Positions 36,000 through 47,714 are shown, numbered from the stretch's first letter. The stretch: 64,000 nt of DNA from Hyalangium versicolor (GCF_020103695.1 NZ_JAHXBF010000020.1:62001-126000); one strand, 5' to 3'. The notes: generated from the letters alone by a model not told the origin. Translations and numbers: made by a program.

Positions 36000-37034
36000 A
36001 TGGCTACGAAGCGCAAGTCCGAGACATTGTCCGGAGAGGCCCTGGGGGACGATGTCCGCCTGGAGGCCTCGCTCCGCCCCCGTACCTTCGAGGAGTACGT
36101 GGGCCAGGACGCCGTCGTCGAGAAGCTCAAGGTCTACGTACGCGCCGCCGGCCACCGCAAGGACGCCCTCGATCACTGCCTCTTCTCCGGCCCCCCGGGT
36201 CTCGGCAAGACGTCGCTGGCCCACATCATCGCCTCCGAGCTGGGCGTGGGCATCCACGTCACCAGCGGCCCCGCGCTCGAGCGCAAGGGAGACCTGGCGG
36301 GCCTGCTCACCAATCTCAACGAGCGCGACGTCCTCTTCATCGACGAGATCCACCGCCTCAACGCCTCCGTCGAGGAGTACCTCTATCCCGCCATGGAGGA
36401 CTTCCGGCTGGACATCACCATCGACACGGGTCCCGCCGCCCGAGCGATGAAGATCGACCTGCCGCCCTTCACCCTCATTGGTGCCACCACCCGCACGGGC
36501 CTGCTCACCTCACCGCTCCGGGACCGGTTCCAGATCCAGGAACGCCTCGAGTACTACGAGCCCAAGCACCTGGAGCTCATCCTCAACCGCTCGGCGCGCA
36601 TCCTCGGCATCCCCCTGGACCGCGACGCCAGCAAGGAGATCTCCACCCGCTCGCGAGGCACACCCCGCATCGCCAACCGGTTGCTGCGCCGCCTGCGCGA
36701 CTTCGCCCAGGTCGAGGGCGAGGGCCGCATCACCCTGGAGCTGGCGCGTGGCTCGTTGGACCGGCTCGGGGTGGACGCCAGCGGCCTGGACGCCATGGAT
36801 CGAAAGATCCTGCTCACCATCATCGACAAGTTCGGAGGCGGCCCGGTAGGGGTGGAGACCATCGCCGCCAGCGTGGGCGAGCAGCGAGACACCATCGAGG
36901 ACGTATACGAACCCTTCCTCCTCCAAGAAGGATTCCTCCAACGGACCCCCCGGGGGCGTATGGCCACACACCGCGCATACGGGTATTTCAAGAAGGCGCC
37001 ACCTCCCGCCTCACCCCAGGGCAGCCTCTTCTGA
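36000..37034 (+). CDS. ruvB: Holliday junction branch migration ATPase RuvB
   Basis: 344 residues from ATG 36000 (an in-frame ATG at 35850 would add 50 atypical residues). Hallmarks: [13 protein letters not shown], Walker [15 protein letters not shown], Walker [11 protein letters not shown], sensor 1/arginine-finger [17 protein letters not shown], and the C-terminal winged helix with [16 protein letters not shown] and [13 protein letters not shown]. Forms hexameric motors on RuvA-bound junctions. Unlinked from ruvCA at 19 kb; followed 15 bp later by an unknown gene probably in the same transcript. Confidence 0.98.
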   Translation: MATKRKSETLSGEALGDDVRLEASLRPRTFEEYVGQDAVVEKLKVYVRAAGHRKDALDHCLFSGPPGLGKTSLAHIIASELGVGIHVTSGPALERKGDLAGLLTNLNERDVLFIDEIHRLNASVEEYLYPAMEDFRLDITIDTGPAARAMKIDLPPFTLIGATTRTGLLTSPLRDRFQIQERLEYYEPKHLELILNRSARILGIPLDRDASKEISTRSRGTPRIANRLLRRLRDFAQVEGEGRITLELARGSLDRLGVDASGLDAMDRKILLTIIDKFGGGPVGVETIAASVGEQRDTIEDVYEPFLLQEGFLQRTPRGRMATHRAYGYFKKAPPPASPQGSLF

Positions 37035-37049
37035 TAGGAGTCCCTCCCG

Positions 37050-38540
37050 ATGAGCCAGGTACGCGCCAAGGAGCCAGCCAAGACGACGCCCCGCGTCGCG
37101 CGCGACTTCTACGCGGATCTGATGCGCACCTCCCAGTCCTCGCGCACCGGCCTGCTCGCCGAGCGCGAGCGCTGGCTGCGCGGCGTCAACATCGAGGGCC
37201 GCGAGGAGCAGCTCTTCGAGTTCGAGATGCTCCTGCGAGGCGTGGAGCGCTACTTCAACCTCCACAACGTGGTGGTGGACGCCCAGGAGCGCCCCCTCGT
37301 CACCCGGGACTTCCACGAGGAGCTCGAGGACGTCCGCGACGCCATCCACCGCGCCATCCGCATCGGTCGCCGCCTGCTGGACCCAGATTCGGACTCCAAG
37401 CGCGTCTTCCGCAAGTACGTGGAGACGCAGCTGGCCGATGATCGCGTCCGTCGCGCCTTCATCGAGGAGGAACTCCACCAGGAGACGCCCCAGGAGAGCC
37501 TCTTCGTCCTGCGCGAGGCCTTCGACTCCCTGCGCAACCTGATCGATCACCTGCTCAAGCTGCCCGTGTGCAACCTCGCCCTCTTCAGCGATGTGGGCAA
37601 CCTGGCGCTGCGGGAGATCGTCCTCAACCGCTACTTCCGCCCTTTCCGGCCGCTCGAGTTCCGCATCGAGTACGACCGCATCCGCTCGGCGCGCATCCTC
37701 GATCTGCTCGCCAGCCAGCCGCAGGATGTCCGCGCTCCCTTCACCACCGGGGTCCTCGCGCTCTTCCGGTTGCTGCACTACCTCTCCTATGTGGGCCGCG
37801 AGAGCGATGACTCCATCCCCCGGCGCGCGCGCGTCGTGCTCGCCCTGGTGCGCAGCGAGGCCGTGAGCCTGGTCGGCTTCTTCCGCAATGAGCTGGCCAC
37901 CCAGGTAGGGCCCAAGCGGCTCAAGGCCGCGAGCCTGCGCGCCGCCCGGGACATCGCCAAGGAGACCAACCGCATCGCCCGAGAGGTGCTCGTCGATCTG
38001 GAGGGCACGCCGGACGCTCCCGCGGATGCCGCTACCGCCTTCATCGCGCTCTTCCGGGCCCAGGTGGTGGCGCTCGTGGAGGCGATCGACCCGGGGGCCA
38101 TCTCCGGCGAGGATGCCTTCCAGCAGCTCGTGTCCCAGGAGGCCATGGCCGGGCGCCTGCGCAAGGATCTCTGGGTCTTCGGCCAGCTGTGCCGCGCCAC
38201 CGAACTGGCGTTGCGCACGGAGGACGTGCCCGCCGCGGAGAGCGCGCTCACGTCCTTCAAGTCCTTCCTCAGCTACTTCCAGGACGTGAGCTACCAACTC
38301 CTGCGCTACTCCGACTACGAGCCCTTCGATCGCTTCTCCGCGCTGCTCGTGGAACTCCCCTGGCCGCCCGAAGGCCCCAGCATCCGCCAGCGGCTCGCGG
38401 AGGATCTGCGTCAGTTCGTCCCGACGCTGGAGCACGCCTTCACCTCGGTCAGCCGCCGTGTGGCCCTCCAGGGACGCACCTTCGATCGCAAGGAAGCCGA
38501 GGCCCTCCGGGACCGCTTCCTGGCGCCCGCCAATCGCTGA
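37050..38540 (+). CDS. Conserved hypothetical protein, alpha-helical
   Basis: 496 residues, no signal peptide, no recognisable domain. Almost entirely amphipathic helix, rich in Leu, Arg, Glu and Phe, with segments such as ELEDVRDAIHRAIRIGRRLL, LFRLLHYLSYVGRESDD and DLWVFGQLCRATELALR. Only 15 bp after ruvB and with good coding composition, so probably co-transcribed. May be a cytoplasmic scaffold or a myxobacteria-restricted family; no function proposed. Confidence 0.8.
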   Translation: MSQVRAKEPAKTTPRVARDFYADLMRTSQSSRTGLLAERERWLRGVNIEGREEQLFEFEMLLRGVERYFNLHNVVVDAQERPLVTRDFHEELEDVRDAIHRAIRIGRRLLDPDSDSKRVFRKYVETQLADDRVRRAFIEEELHQETPQESLFVLREAFDSLRNLIDHLLKLPVCNLALFSDVGNLALREIVLNRYFRPFRPLEFRIEYDRIRSARILDLLASQPQDVRAPFTTGVLALFRLLHYLSYVGRESDDSIPRRARVVLALVRSEAVSLVGFFRNELATQVGPKRLKAASLRAARDIAKETNRIAREVLVDLEGTPDAPADAATAFIALFRAQVVALVEAIDPGAISGEDAFQQLVSQEAMAGRLRKDLWVFGQLCRATELALRTEDVPAAESALTSFKSFLSYFQDVSYQLLRYSDYEPFDRFSALLVELPWPPEGPSIRQRLAEDLRQFVPTLEHAFTSVSRRVALQGRTFDRKEAEALRDRFLAPANR

Positions 38541-38924
38541 AGCTCCAACTTTCTCGGCGCCTTCAGCGCGGGGCTGCCTTCGGGAGGCGCGATTGCCTCG
38601 GGGCGACTCTTTGCGCTATGGACCCGCCGCATTGCATCATGACCAGGTGTCGACCAGGCCACAAAACCCGGGAGCCTCTGTGAGGAATCCCGGACACTGA
38701 TGTCACGGTCGACGAGATGGGACCCAGTGAGTTGAGGGGCGGGGGGCTCGGGCAGGGCGTAAGACTCGCAGTGACACCCCAAAAAGGCCTGCAATTCCAA
38801 GGGCCTACGATAGACTTCGCCCACCCTCGGGATGGGGTGGAAATCCGGGAGGATGGTATGTTTTTTGCTCTCCTCAGGACGCCGTACCGGATCCAGCAGT
38901 GAACGTTCGAGAGGCGACACCGCA
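38541..38924. other. Intergenic region, 384 bp, upstream of lpxC
   Basis: No convincing gene. The half nearest lpxC is locally A/T-richer (for example GGTATGTTTTTTGCTCTCC at about 38856-38874) and probably holds the lpxC promoter and leader. Short frames here on both strands lack ribosome sites. Confidence 0.5.
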
Positions 38925-39869
38925 ATGCCTTTGTTTCCCGACAACCAGCGCACCATCTCCGAGCCCGTTTCCTGCCAGGGCGTTGGACTCCATTCGGGCG
39001 TTTCGGTGAACCTCAGGTTGTGGCCGGCTCCGGCCGATCACGGCATTGTCTTCGTGCGCACGGACACTCCTCGCCAGGTCTCCATCCCCGCGCTCTCCGA
39101 GTACGTCGTGGACACGTCGCTGGCCACCACCCTGGGCAAGGATGGGGTGAAGATCGGCACGGTGGAGCACCTGCTGTCGGCGCTGGCGGGCCTGGGCATC
39201 GACAACGTGCGCGTGGAGCTGGATGGTCCCGAGGTGCCCGTCATGGACGGCAGCGCCGACCACTTCGTGCAGATGGTGACGGGCGCGGGAGTGCGCGAGC
39301 TGGAGAAGCGGCGCAGCTACCTGGTCATCAAGAAGCCCGTCACCGTGACGGAGGGCGATAAGGAGGCCACGATCTCGCCGGCCCGTCGCTTCCGCATCAG
39401 CTGCACCATCGACTTCAAGCATCCCCTCATCTCCAGCCAGTCCTTCGAGCTCGAGATGAGCGAGCGGTGCTTCTCCGGTGAGATCGCCCGGGCGCGCACG
39501 TTCGGCTTCCTGCGCGACGTGGAGCGGATGAAGAAGCTGGGCCTGGGCCGCGGCGGCTCGCTGGACAACGCCATCGTCGTGGACGAGTCCTCCATCCTCA
39601 ACCCGGACGGGCTGCGCTTCCCGGACGAGTTCGTCCGCCACAAGATCCTCGATGCCGTGGGCGATGTGTCCCTCTTCGGGCGGCCGGTGATTGGCCACCT
39701 GAACGCCTTCAAGACGGGGCACGCGCTCAACCACAAGCTGGTGCAGAAGGTGCTCTCGGATCCCAGCTCCTACGAGTTGGTGCAGGGGCGGCCCTCGGAG
39801 ATGGAGCGGGCAGAGGTGCGGTTGCCTGAGTTGCCGGGCGGACGGGATCTGGAGCCGCTGGTCGCCTGA
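38925..39869 (+). CDS. lpxC: UDP-3-O-acyl-N-acetylglucosamine deacetylase LpxC
   Basis: 314 residues from ATG 38925. Begins NQRTISEPVSCQGVGLHSG, the classic LpxC start. Zinc ligands are His82 (GTVEHLLSAL) and the HKILDAVGD pair; the catalytic-base His is in TGHALNHKL; DGSADHF is also conserved. It performs the committed step of lipid A synthesis, so the organism makes lipopolysaccharide. Other lpx genes are absent from the window. A DsbA-like lipoprotein follows after 52 bp. Confidence 0.97.
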   Translation: MPLFPDNQRTISEPVSCQGVGLHSGVSVNLRLWPAPADHGIVFVRTDTPRQVSIPALSEYVVDTSLATTLGKDGVKIGTVEHLLSALAGLGIDNVRVELDGPEVPVMDGSADHFVQMVTGAGVRELEKRRSYLVIKKPVTVTEGDKEATISPARRFRISCTIDFKHPLISSQSFELEMSERCFSGEIARARTFGFLRDVERMKKLGLGRGGSLDNAIVVDESSILNPDGLRFPDEFVRHKILDAVGDVSLFGRPVIGHLNAFKTGHALNHKLVQKVLSDPSSYELVQGRPSEMERAEVRLPELPGGRDLEPLVA

Positions 39870-39921
39870 ACCGAAGTTTCTTTTGCGAGGTACCGGACAC
39901 CTCGATTAAGACGCCGGACTC

Positions 39922-41013
39922 ATGTCCATGCGTCCCTCCCGTATTGTCCTCGCCGCGGTGCTCGCGGCCTCTTTTGCCGCCGGCTGCAACAAGCAGACGA
40001 CGCCCGCGGCCTCTCCCACCACCGCTGCTGCCGCCTCCAGCGCCCAGTGTGATCTGCCGCCCGAGCAGGTCATCGCCACCTATAAGGTGGACGGCGCCGA
40101 ACAGAAGGTCACCTACGGGGATCTTTCCAGCCGCATCGCGCCGCAGCTGAACGATCTCGAGAAGCGCAAGCAGGAGACGCTCAAGCGGGGCCTCGAGGGC
40201 TTCGTGATCGAGAAGCTGGTGCAGGCCGAGGCCAAGAAGCGCGGCCTGGCCAACGAGGACGCGCTGCTCAAGTCCGAGGTGGAGGACAAGGTTGCCCAGC
40301 CGAGCGATGACGAGATCAAGAAGGTCTTCGATCAGGCCAAGGCCGGTGGCCAGCTGCCCGCCGAGGTGACGATCGAGCAGGTGAAGCCCGAGATCGTCAA
40401 GATGCTCACCGAGCAGACCAAGCGCGAGAAGGCGCAGGCCCTGTTCGCCGACCTGAAGTCCAAGGCGGACATGCAGGTGATGCTGCCCGAGAAGCGCGTG
40501 CAGGTGGAGGCGACCGGCCCCTCGAAGGGCCCGGACAGCGCTCCGATCACCATCGTGGAGTTCAGCGACTTCCAGTGCCCGTTCTGCGGCCGCGCCAAGA
40601 ACACGGTGGACGAGGTGGTGAAGAACTACGGCGACAAGGTGCGCCTGGTGTTCCGCCACTTCCCGCTGAGCTTCCACGAGAACGCGCCCAAGGCCGCCGA
40701 GGCCGCCGCGTGCGCCCAGGACCAGGGCAAGTTCTGGGAGTACCACGACAAGCTGTTCGCCAATCAGCAGGCGCTCAAGGTGGACGATCTCAAGAAGCAC
40801 GCCGCGGACCTGGGCCTGGATGCCGCTCGCTTCAACGAGTGCCTGGACTCCGGCAAGAAGGCCGAGATCGTGAAGAAGGACCAGTCTGCGGGTGAAAAGG
40901 CCGGGGTCAGCGGGACCCCAGCCTTCTTCATCAATGGCATTGTCCTCTCGGGCGCGGTGCCGGCGGATGAATTCAAGACCATCATCGACTCCGAGCTGAA
41001 GAAGACGAAGTAG
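39922..41013 (+). CDS. DsbA-family thioredoxin-like lipoprotein with SurA-like N-domain
   Basis: 363 residues. Lipobox FAAGC (Cys22). Residues about 45-170 resemble the SurA/PrsA chaperone N-domain (TYGDLSSRIAPQLNDLEKRK; FVIEKLVQAEAKKRGL) without a rotamase domain. A DsbA-type thioredoxin fold follows, with redox motif CPFC (219-222) in EFSDFQCPFCGRAK and cis-Pro loop SGTPAFFING. Probably a periplasmic disulfide oxidase or isomerase tethered to a membrane, combining holdase and redox functions; such fusions are typical of Myxococcota. It would suit the many Cys-rich lipoproteins encoded nearby. Confidence 0.9.
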   Translation: MSMRPSRIVLAAVLAASFAAGCNKQTTPAASPTTAAAASSAQCDLPPEQVIATYKVDGAEQKVTYGDLSSRIAPQLNDLEKRKQETLKRGLEGFVIEKLVQAEAKKRGLANEDALLKSEVEDKVAQPSDDEIKKVFDQAKAGGQLPAEVTIEQVKPEIVKMLTEQTKREKAQALFADLKSKADMQVMLPEKRVQVEATGPSKGPDSAPITIVEFSDFQCPFCGRAKNTVDEVVKNYGDKVRLVFRHFPLSFHENAPKAAEAAACAQDQGKFWEYHDKLFANQQALKVDDLKKHAADLGLDAARFNECLDSGKKAEIVKKDQSAGEKAGVSGTPAFFINGIVLSGAVPADEFKTIIDSELKKTK

Positions 41014-41022
41014 AGTGGAAGC

Positions 41023-42267
41023 GTGGCACCTCCACGCCCCAAAGCCACTCCTCGCATCACCGGTGAGACGGCCGCTCTCGAGCTCGAGCGGCCGCTCACT
41101 GTCGGCATATCGCCGACGCGTCCCTTCTCGGCGCATTTCCATTCGCCCGAGGGGATGATCCTCCTGAGAGAGCCGCCCGATCTGATCGGCTTCTTCGCCG
41201 GCAATCTGGGCTCGCTCTTCATGGAGGATGTCTTCTCCTACGTCCTGTCTGGAATTCGCAGCGGGCAGCTCATCGTCCAGCATGGGGCGATGCGCCGCAC
41301 CGTGACGTTCCGGGACGGACAGGTGGTGTTCGCCACCTCCACCGAGCGCTATGAGCGGTTGGGTACGGCGCTGGTGCAGTTGGGGTTGCTCACCTCGGAT
41401 CAGCTCACCCTCGCGGTGAGCCTGGTGACGCCCACGCGGCGCATCGGCCAGGTGCTCACCTCCGAGGGCATCGTCTCCGAGGCCAACCTCTACAACGCCA
41501 TGACGTTCCTGGTGCGCGAGGTGGTGCTGAACCTCTTCGAGATGATGGAGGGGAGCTTCCTCTTCCTCGAGGCCCAAGCGCCCGTGAGTGACGTCGTCAA
41601 GCTGCCCGAGCGCACGAAGGATCTCGTCATCCAAGGCATCAAGCGCGGCGAGGCGACCAACCGGCTGCGCCGCCAGTTCCCCGATGATCTGCGGGTGCGC
41701 GTGGGCAAGGGCGGGTTCCCCCCGGGCGAAGAGGCCCTGGCCGCCAAGGCTCGGCCGGGCGTGGCGTTGAAGGAGCTGCGCGCCGCGTACGAGGGCAGCC
41801 TCCATGCCTTCTTCACCTGGGTGGAGGAGCGCGTGCGGGGGCAGTCGCTCGTTGTCGAGCCCGAGGCTCCACCTCCCAGGCCGAAGCCCCCGACTCCGGA
41901 GGAGTTGATGGCCTCGGAGCGGCTCAACCCCGAGGAGCGCTACAACCTGCTGCTCTCGCTGGTGTACCGGGCCGTCGAGGAGATGGGGAAGGACGTGGGA
42001 ATGTTCCAGGGCTTCCTCAAGTCGCCTCCCGCGGGGCTCGAGGATGCGTACGCCAGCGTGCTGCTCGACAAGGAGGGCCGCGTGGACGTGGAGCAGATCC
42101 GCCGCAACGTGGCCTGTGGAGACGAGGCGCTGTCTCGCGCGCTCACGCTCGAGGCGCTCGATGCGTTCGTCTCGTATGCGCTCTTCTCCGCCCAGAATGT
42201 GCTGCCGAAGGATCTGGCGGACCAGCTCGCTTTGACCTACCGCGCCCTCCAGGAGGGACTGACGTGA
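41023..42267 (+). CDS. DUF4388 domain protein
   Basis: 414 residues from GTG 41023. The N-terminal part holds a DUF4388-type domain ([51 protein letters not shown]) and then a PatA-like helical stretch with [13 protein letters not shown]. After a Pro-rich hinge ([14 protein letters not shown]) a C-terminal helical domain follows (about 300-414). No signal peptide. The stop overlaps pyrF by 4 bp. Function unknown; related to the domain in the protein at 16619. Confidence 0.8.
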   Translation: MAPPRPKATPRITGETAALELERPLTVGISPTRPFSAHFHSPEGMILLREPPDLIGFFAGNLGSLFMEDVFSYVLSGIRSGQLIVQHGAMRRTVTFRDGQVVFATSTERYERLGTALVQLGLLTSDQLTLAVSLVTPTRRIGQVLTSEGIVSEANLYNAMTFLVREVVLNLFEMMEGSFLFLEAQAPVSDVVKLPERTKDLVIQGIKRGEATNRLRRQFPDDLRVRVGKGGFPPGEEALAAKARPGVALKELRAAYEGSLHAFFTWVEERVRGQSLVVEPEAPPPRPKPPTPEELMASERLNPEERYNLLLSLVYRAVEEMGKDVGMFQGFLKSPPAGLEDAYASVLLDKEGRVDVEQIRRNVACGDEALSRALTLEALDAFVSYALFSAQNVLPKDLADQLALTYRALQEGLT

Positions 42268-42989
42268 GCACTTCTCCCGCCGCGCGCGAGCGGCTCGCCC
42301 TCGCCGCGGATCTTCCGCTGGAGCAGGGGCTTGCCCTGTACTCCCGCGTGGCTCCGCACATGGGCTACGCCAAGGTGGGGCTCTCGCTCTTCGTCGAGCA
42401 CGGCCCCGCCGCCGTCCAGGCCTTCCAGAAGCTCGGCGCCAAGGTGTTCCTCGATCTCAAGCTTCACGACATCCCCAACACCGTGGAATTGGCGGCCGCT
42501 CGCGCTGGGGGACTCGGTGTGGCGCTGCTCACCGTCCACGCCGCTGGCGGCGAGGCCATGCTGAAGGCCGCGGTGCGTGGCGCTCGCGAGGGAGCCAAGG
42601 CCCTGGGGCATGCACCGCCTCGGATTCTCGCGGTGACGGTGCTCACCTCGCTGTCCGCGGAGGATGTGGCGGCGGTGGGCTTCAACGGCACTCCGGAGGC
42701 CTCGGCCCAGCGGCTGGCTCGGCTCGCTGTCGACGCGGGAGTGGATGGGCTGGTGTGCTCGCCTCGCGAGGCCGAGGGGCTGCGACGCTTGCTTGGTCCC
42801 TCGCCCTTCCTGTGCACGCCAGGCATCCGGCCCGCGGGCGCGGAGAAGGGGGATCAGGCCCGTGCCGAGACTCCGGCCTTCGCCATTCGGGCCGGCGCGG
42901 ATCTGCTCGTGGTGGGTCGCCCTGTGCACACGGCGGCTGATCCGGTGGTAGCTGCCCGGTCCATCGCAGAGGAAGTTTCCTCCGCCTGA
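42264..42989 (+). CDS. pyrF: Orotidine 5'-phosphate decarboxylase
   Basis: 241 residues. Active-site signature [12 protein letters not shown] supplies the charged Asp64-Lys66-Asp69 array, with a further Asp near the N-terminus (LALAADLP). The phosphate-gripper loop is near TPGIRPAG and [10 protein letters not shown]. It makes UMP from OMP, the last step of de novo pyrimidine synthesis. GTG start overlapping the DUF4388 stop (GTGA). No other pyr genes here. Confidence 0.96.
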   Translation: MSTSPAARERLALAADLPLEQGLALYSRVAPHMGYAKVGLSLFVEHGPAAVQAFQKLGAKVFLDLKLHDIPNTVELAAARAGGLGVALLTVHAAGGEAMLKAAVRGAREGAKALGHAPPRILAVTVLTSLSAEDVAAVGFNGTPEASAQRLARLAVDAGVDGLVCSPREAEGLRRLLGPSPFLCTPGIRPAGAEKGDQARAETPAFAIRAGADLLVVGRPVHTAADPVVAARSIAEEVSSA

Positions 42990-43079
42990 CAGCCGGATTG
43001 ACTCCGGTTGCAGCCCCACTGGCCGCACACACGGCCCGTGCTCACTTTCGCGATCAGGCTTCTGGTCGGGGGTGGGGAC

Positions 43080-43679
43080 ATGGGACGGTGGGGTTGGCTG
43101 GGGTGTGGCGTGGTGTTGCTGTGCACGGCGTGCGGCGCCTCGCGCGCTTCGGTGGTGAAGCAGCCGCAGGCCCTCCAGGAGGCCCAGGTCTCTCAGGCCG
43201 TGGTGGCCTCGGACGGGCCTCACTCCTCGGCGCGCCGCTATGTGGATGAGGATCTGGGCTTCGAGATCGTCCGGCCCACCGCCGAGTGGCAGCTCGACGA
43301 GACCGAGGACCAGAACTCTCCCGAAGGGCTCGCCATCCCCGTGGTGCTCAAGCACCGCACGAGCGGCGCCCAGGTGGTGTTGCAGGTGGCTCCCGCTGTG
43401 GCCACTCCCACCCAGTTCGCCGAGCGGCTCAACGCGGGCCTTCGCGAGCAGCCGGGCTTCGTCGCCTCGGATCCCGAGCCCCTTCCGCTGTCCGACAGCG
43501 CCGTGGGCTTCAACTTCCAGGTGGGGGACGGCGTACGAGGCCGCGTGGCGGTGACGGAGGGAAGCCCCGGGCGCGTCTTCATGATGCTCGCGACGTGGCC
43601 GGCGGAGTCTCCCGAGGACGTCTCCCAGAGCGTCGAGGCCCTCTTCGGCGCCGTGCGTCCGCTCCCCGAGCGCGGGTAG
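43080..43679 (+). CDS. Hypothetical lipoprotein
   Basis: 199 residues from ATG 43080 (site GGTGGGGA). Signal peptide ends at lipobox LCTAC (about Cys18). The mature part has a single alpha/beta domain (DEDLGFEIVRPTAEWQLDET; VVLQVAPAVATPTQFAERLN; SVEALFGAVRPLP) reminiscent of PsbP/DcrB-like lipoproteins, but without decisive motifs. A strong terminator follows. Confidence 0.7.
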   Translation: MGRWGWLGCGVVLLCTACGASRASVVKQPQALQEAQVSQAVVASDGPHSSARRYVDEDLGFEIVRPTAEWQLDETEDQNSPEGLAIPVVLKHRTSGAQVVLQVAPAVATPTQFAERLNAGLREQPGFVASDPEPLPLSDSAVGFNFQVGDGVRGRVAVTEGSPGRVFMMLATWPAESPEDVSQSVEALFGAVRPLPERG

Positions 43680-43692
43680 CTCGAAACAAAAA

Positions 43693-43720
43693 CGGGGTGG
43701 GGCGCATGGCCCTCACCCCG
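43693..43720. terminator. Bidirectional hairpin terminator
   Basis: Stem CGGGGTG-GGGC / GCCC-T-CACCCCG (11 pairs with one bulged T) and a 5-nt loop, 13 bp after the lipoprotein stop and 29 bp past the pepA stop. An A-rich tract (AAACAAAAA) lies on its left, giving a U-run for the minus-strand pepA transcript. Confidence 0.75.
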
Positions 43721-43749
43721 CTCAGCTCACGGAGCAGCGATGGGCTCGC

Positions 43750-45351
<1,602 letters not shown>

Positions 45352-45477
45352 GGTGAGGATGTACTCCTGGGGGGTAGGAAAAACGGCGCGGACTGTAGCT
45401 CCGCCGTTGTTGGTCTCAAAGCTTCGGCTGCACGCGAACGTTGCAATGACACGGCGCGCTGGGTAGCTGTAACGGGT

Positions 45478-46371
45478 ATGCCCACGCTGCTGTTGCACCT
45501 CACTGCCATCGAGCAGCTCGCCTCCCACCCGGGCAACCTGCCCGCCGACATCTCCCGGGCCCTGTCCGAGGATCTTCCGTATGCGCGATTCGGAGCGGCG
45601 CTGCCGGATCTCCCCCTCTGCGAGGGTCTGCGGGGAGGTCTGACGGCGCTGCTGCCCGAGCGGGAGCTGCCGGCCTTCGCGCGGCTGTATCACGAGCGCG
45701 CCCCGGTGGGGCTGGGGCTGAAGATGGGGGAGCTGGTGGCCACGGGCGCCCTGGTGGGCACCGAGCCCGGGCTGGCATTGCTGGCCGGCTACTTCACGCA
45801 CCTGTGCCTGGATCGGCGGCTGCATCCGGAGGTGGATCGGCTGGTGGCTCGCCATCGCCGCAAGGATGAGAGCGCGCTGGATGCGCACCGGCAGATCGAG
45901 TGGGCGCAGACGCTCTTCTATCTGCGCGAGCTGCACGGCATGGAGACGCTGGGCACGCCGCGGCTGCGCGAGCGGTTCCAGGTGACCAAGAGCACGGGAT
46001 TCCCCTATCGGGGCATTGGCCGAGGCATCTACGAGCTTGTGCGGCTGTCCTCGCAGGAGCGGGTGGGGCAGTCCCCCACCAAGCGGCAGGTGGATGGGTG
46101 GGTGAGGGGGCTCTATTTGATGGGGATGGTGCTCTCCAGCCCGCTGGGACGGACGCGATCGCTGCCGGCGTACTCGCAGCTGAGCTTCCACGAGCTGTAC
46201 CGGCACGACGGCTTCGACTTCGCCGCGGAGGTGGACGCCGCGCTGGAGCAGACGCGCGGCATCCTCCGGCGGCTGCTGGTGTACATGTCGCGAGGCACGT
46301 TCACGCCGCGTACGCGTGCACGCTTCCTGGAAGAGTTCCCCGAGGGCACCATCGGCGCCTACGCGGCGTGA
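45478..46371 (+). CDS. Predicted zinc-dependent phospholipase C-like protein
   Basis: 297 residues, no signal peptide. Spaced His/Asp residues recall the zinc-dependent PLC fold: LLLHLTAIEQLA, RFGAALPDLP, LAGYFTHLCLDRRLHPEVD and ESALDAHRQIEW. All helical otherwise. Family call is tentative because not every zinc ligand can be matched by eye. Alternative: an unrelated metal-dependent helical protein. Divergently transcribed from pepA (126-bp gap). Confidence 0.5.
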   Translation: MPTLLLHLTAIEQLASHPGNLPADISRALSEDLPYARFGAALPDLPLCEGLRGGLTALLPERELPAFARLYHERAPVGLGLKMGELVATGALVGTEPGLALLAGYFTHLCLDRRLHPEVDRLVARHRRKDESALDAHRQIEWAQTLFYLRELHGMETLGTPRLRERFQVTKSTGFPYRGIGRGIYELVRLSSQERVGQSPTKRQVDGWVRGLYLMGMVLSSPLGRTRSLPAYSQLSFHELYRHDGFDFAAEVDAALEQTRGILRRLLVYMSRGTFTPRTRARFLEEFPEGTIGAYAA

Positions 46372-46520
46372 GCTTGCAATGGCGCTGACGGGTTTCCAAC
46401 GTGTGCCCTGTGCGTGCGTCGTACTCCTGAAGTCGAGCAAGGCAGTCGACCAGGCGAGCCCCGGAGCCGAGGGGGAATGCCGCTATCCGAAGCGGGATCG
46501 CGCCCCTATCCTCGTGGGCA

Positions 46521-47300
46521 ATGACGGTCCTTCTCCTCATCGCCGCGGGCAGCCTCGCGGGCCTCACGGGCGCATTGCTCGGCATTGGCGGTGGGGTGGT
46601 GTTGGTGCCGTTGTTGGTGATGGCCTTCCACCTCCCGTTGGAGGAGGCGGTGCCCGCGAGCCTCATGTGCGTGGTGGCCAGCTCGTGTGCGTCCGCTGCC
46701 AGCTATGTGGACAACCGCCTGAGTGACATCCGGCTCGGGCTTACGTTGGAGCTGGCCACGGTGCTGGGGGCCATCGTCGGAGGCCTGACGGCGGCCTACC
46801 TGGCTCCGGCCATGGTGGCGGTGGTGTTCGGGTTCTTCACCCTCTATGTCGCCCTGCAGATCCTCCTGGTGCGCTCGCGTGGCCAGGAGCAGGTGAGCAC
46901 GCAGTACACGCCGGTGAACTACCCGCTGGGCATCTCGGGCTCGTTCATGGCGGGCGGGCTGTCCGCGCTGCTCGGTGTGGGCGGCGGGCCGCTGAAGGTG
47001 CCGCTGATGAGCTACGGGATGCGGGTTCCCTTCAAGGTGGCCAGCGCCACCAGCAATCTGATGATCGGCGTGACGGGCGCCGCGAGCGTGGCCTCCTACG
47101 CGTGGCGTGGGCACGTGAAGCTGGCGCTGGTGTCGCCGCTGATCGTGGGCGTGCTGGGAGGCGCGTACCTGGGCAGCCGGCTGATGCCGCGTGTGCCCAC
47201 GGCGGTGCTCAAGAAGCTCTTTGCGATCGTGCTGCTGGTGGTGGCGACGCAGATGTTCTGGAAGGGAGGGGAGGGACTGTGGCCGAGCGTGTGGAAGTGA
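46521..47300 (+). CDS. TauE/SafE-family membrane transporter
   Basis: 259 residues with about 8 transmembrane helices. Two inverted halves share the glycine motif: LTGALLGIGGGVVLVPLLV and LSALLGVGGGPLKVPLM, the hallmark of TauE/SafE (DUF81) proteins, which export sulfite, sulfoacetate or other organic anions. Its 3' end overlaps the next gene by 22 bp, which encodes the DUF1634 protein frequently paired with this family. Confidence 0.92.
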   Translation: MTVLLLIAAGSLAGLTGALLGIGGGVVLVPLLVMAFHLPLEEAVPASLMCVVASSCASAASYVDNRLSDIRLGLTLELATVLGAIVGGLTAAYLAPAMVAVVFGFFTLYVALQILLVRSRGQEQVSTQYTPVNYPLGISGSFMAGGLSALLGVGGGPLKVPLMSYGMRVPFKVASATSNLMIGVTGAASVASYAWRGHVKLALVSPLIVGVLGGAYLGSRLMPRVPTAVLKKLFAIVLLVVATQMFWKGGEGLWPSVWK

Positions 47301-47713
47301 GCAAGGTCGCGGCACCGACGCCTCCGCCCATTGAGGCGGTGGCCAAGGCGAACGCGGTGGTGGCGGAGACGGAAACCCCAGTGGAAGTGCCCGCACGAGC
47401 CCCAGCGCGGATCGGGCGTGCGGTGGCGGGGGAGCGGTGGATCGCCCGCATCCTGCGAGGTGGGGCGCTGATCAGTGGTGGGTTGTTCTTGGCATCGCTG
47501 GGCATGGAGGTGCTGCCCCAGTCCGAGACGGTGCAGGTGGCCATCGACACCTTGCGCAAGGGCGCGGCGTCGCTGCTACTGGTAACGCCAGTGGCGCGGT
47601 TGGTGGTGGCCGGCACCATGCTCGGGCTGCGCGGCGAGTGGCGCTACACGCTCTACGCCGCCGGAGTGCTCGGGCTGCTCGCGATCGCGGTAGGGGCCGG
47701 CATCAGCGCCTGA
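47279..47713 (+). CDS. DUF1634 membrane protein
   Basis: 144 residues from GTG 47279 (purine-rich GGAGGGGAGGG upstream). After a disordered N-terminal 40 residues come three hydrophobic helices: ILRGGALISGGLFLASLGME, ASLLLVTPVARLVVAGTML and YAAGVLGLLAIAVGAG. Matches the DUF1634 pattern of an accessory subunit encoded beside TauE/SafE transporters. Overlap implies coupled translation. Confidence 0.8.
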   Translation: MAERVEVSKVAAPTPPPIEAVAKANAVVAETETPVEVPARAPARIGRAVAGERWIARILRGGALISGGLFLASLGMEVLPQSETVQVAIDTLRKGAASLLLVTPVARLVVAGTMLGLRGEWRYTLYAAGVLGLLAIAVGAGISA

Positions 47714-47714
47714 G

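Noticed and set aside
39886-39904. CGAGGT-N7-ACCTCG hairpin between lpxC and the DsbA-like gene, considered as a terminator
   Set aside because: Only a 6-bp stem with no U-run, 18 bp before a co-directional gene; too weak to call.
39727-41805. 692-codon minus-strand frame opposite lpxC, the DsbA-like gene and DUF4388
   Set aside because: Spans three convincing plus-strand genes and has shadow composition.
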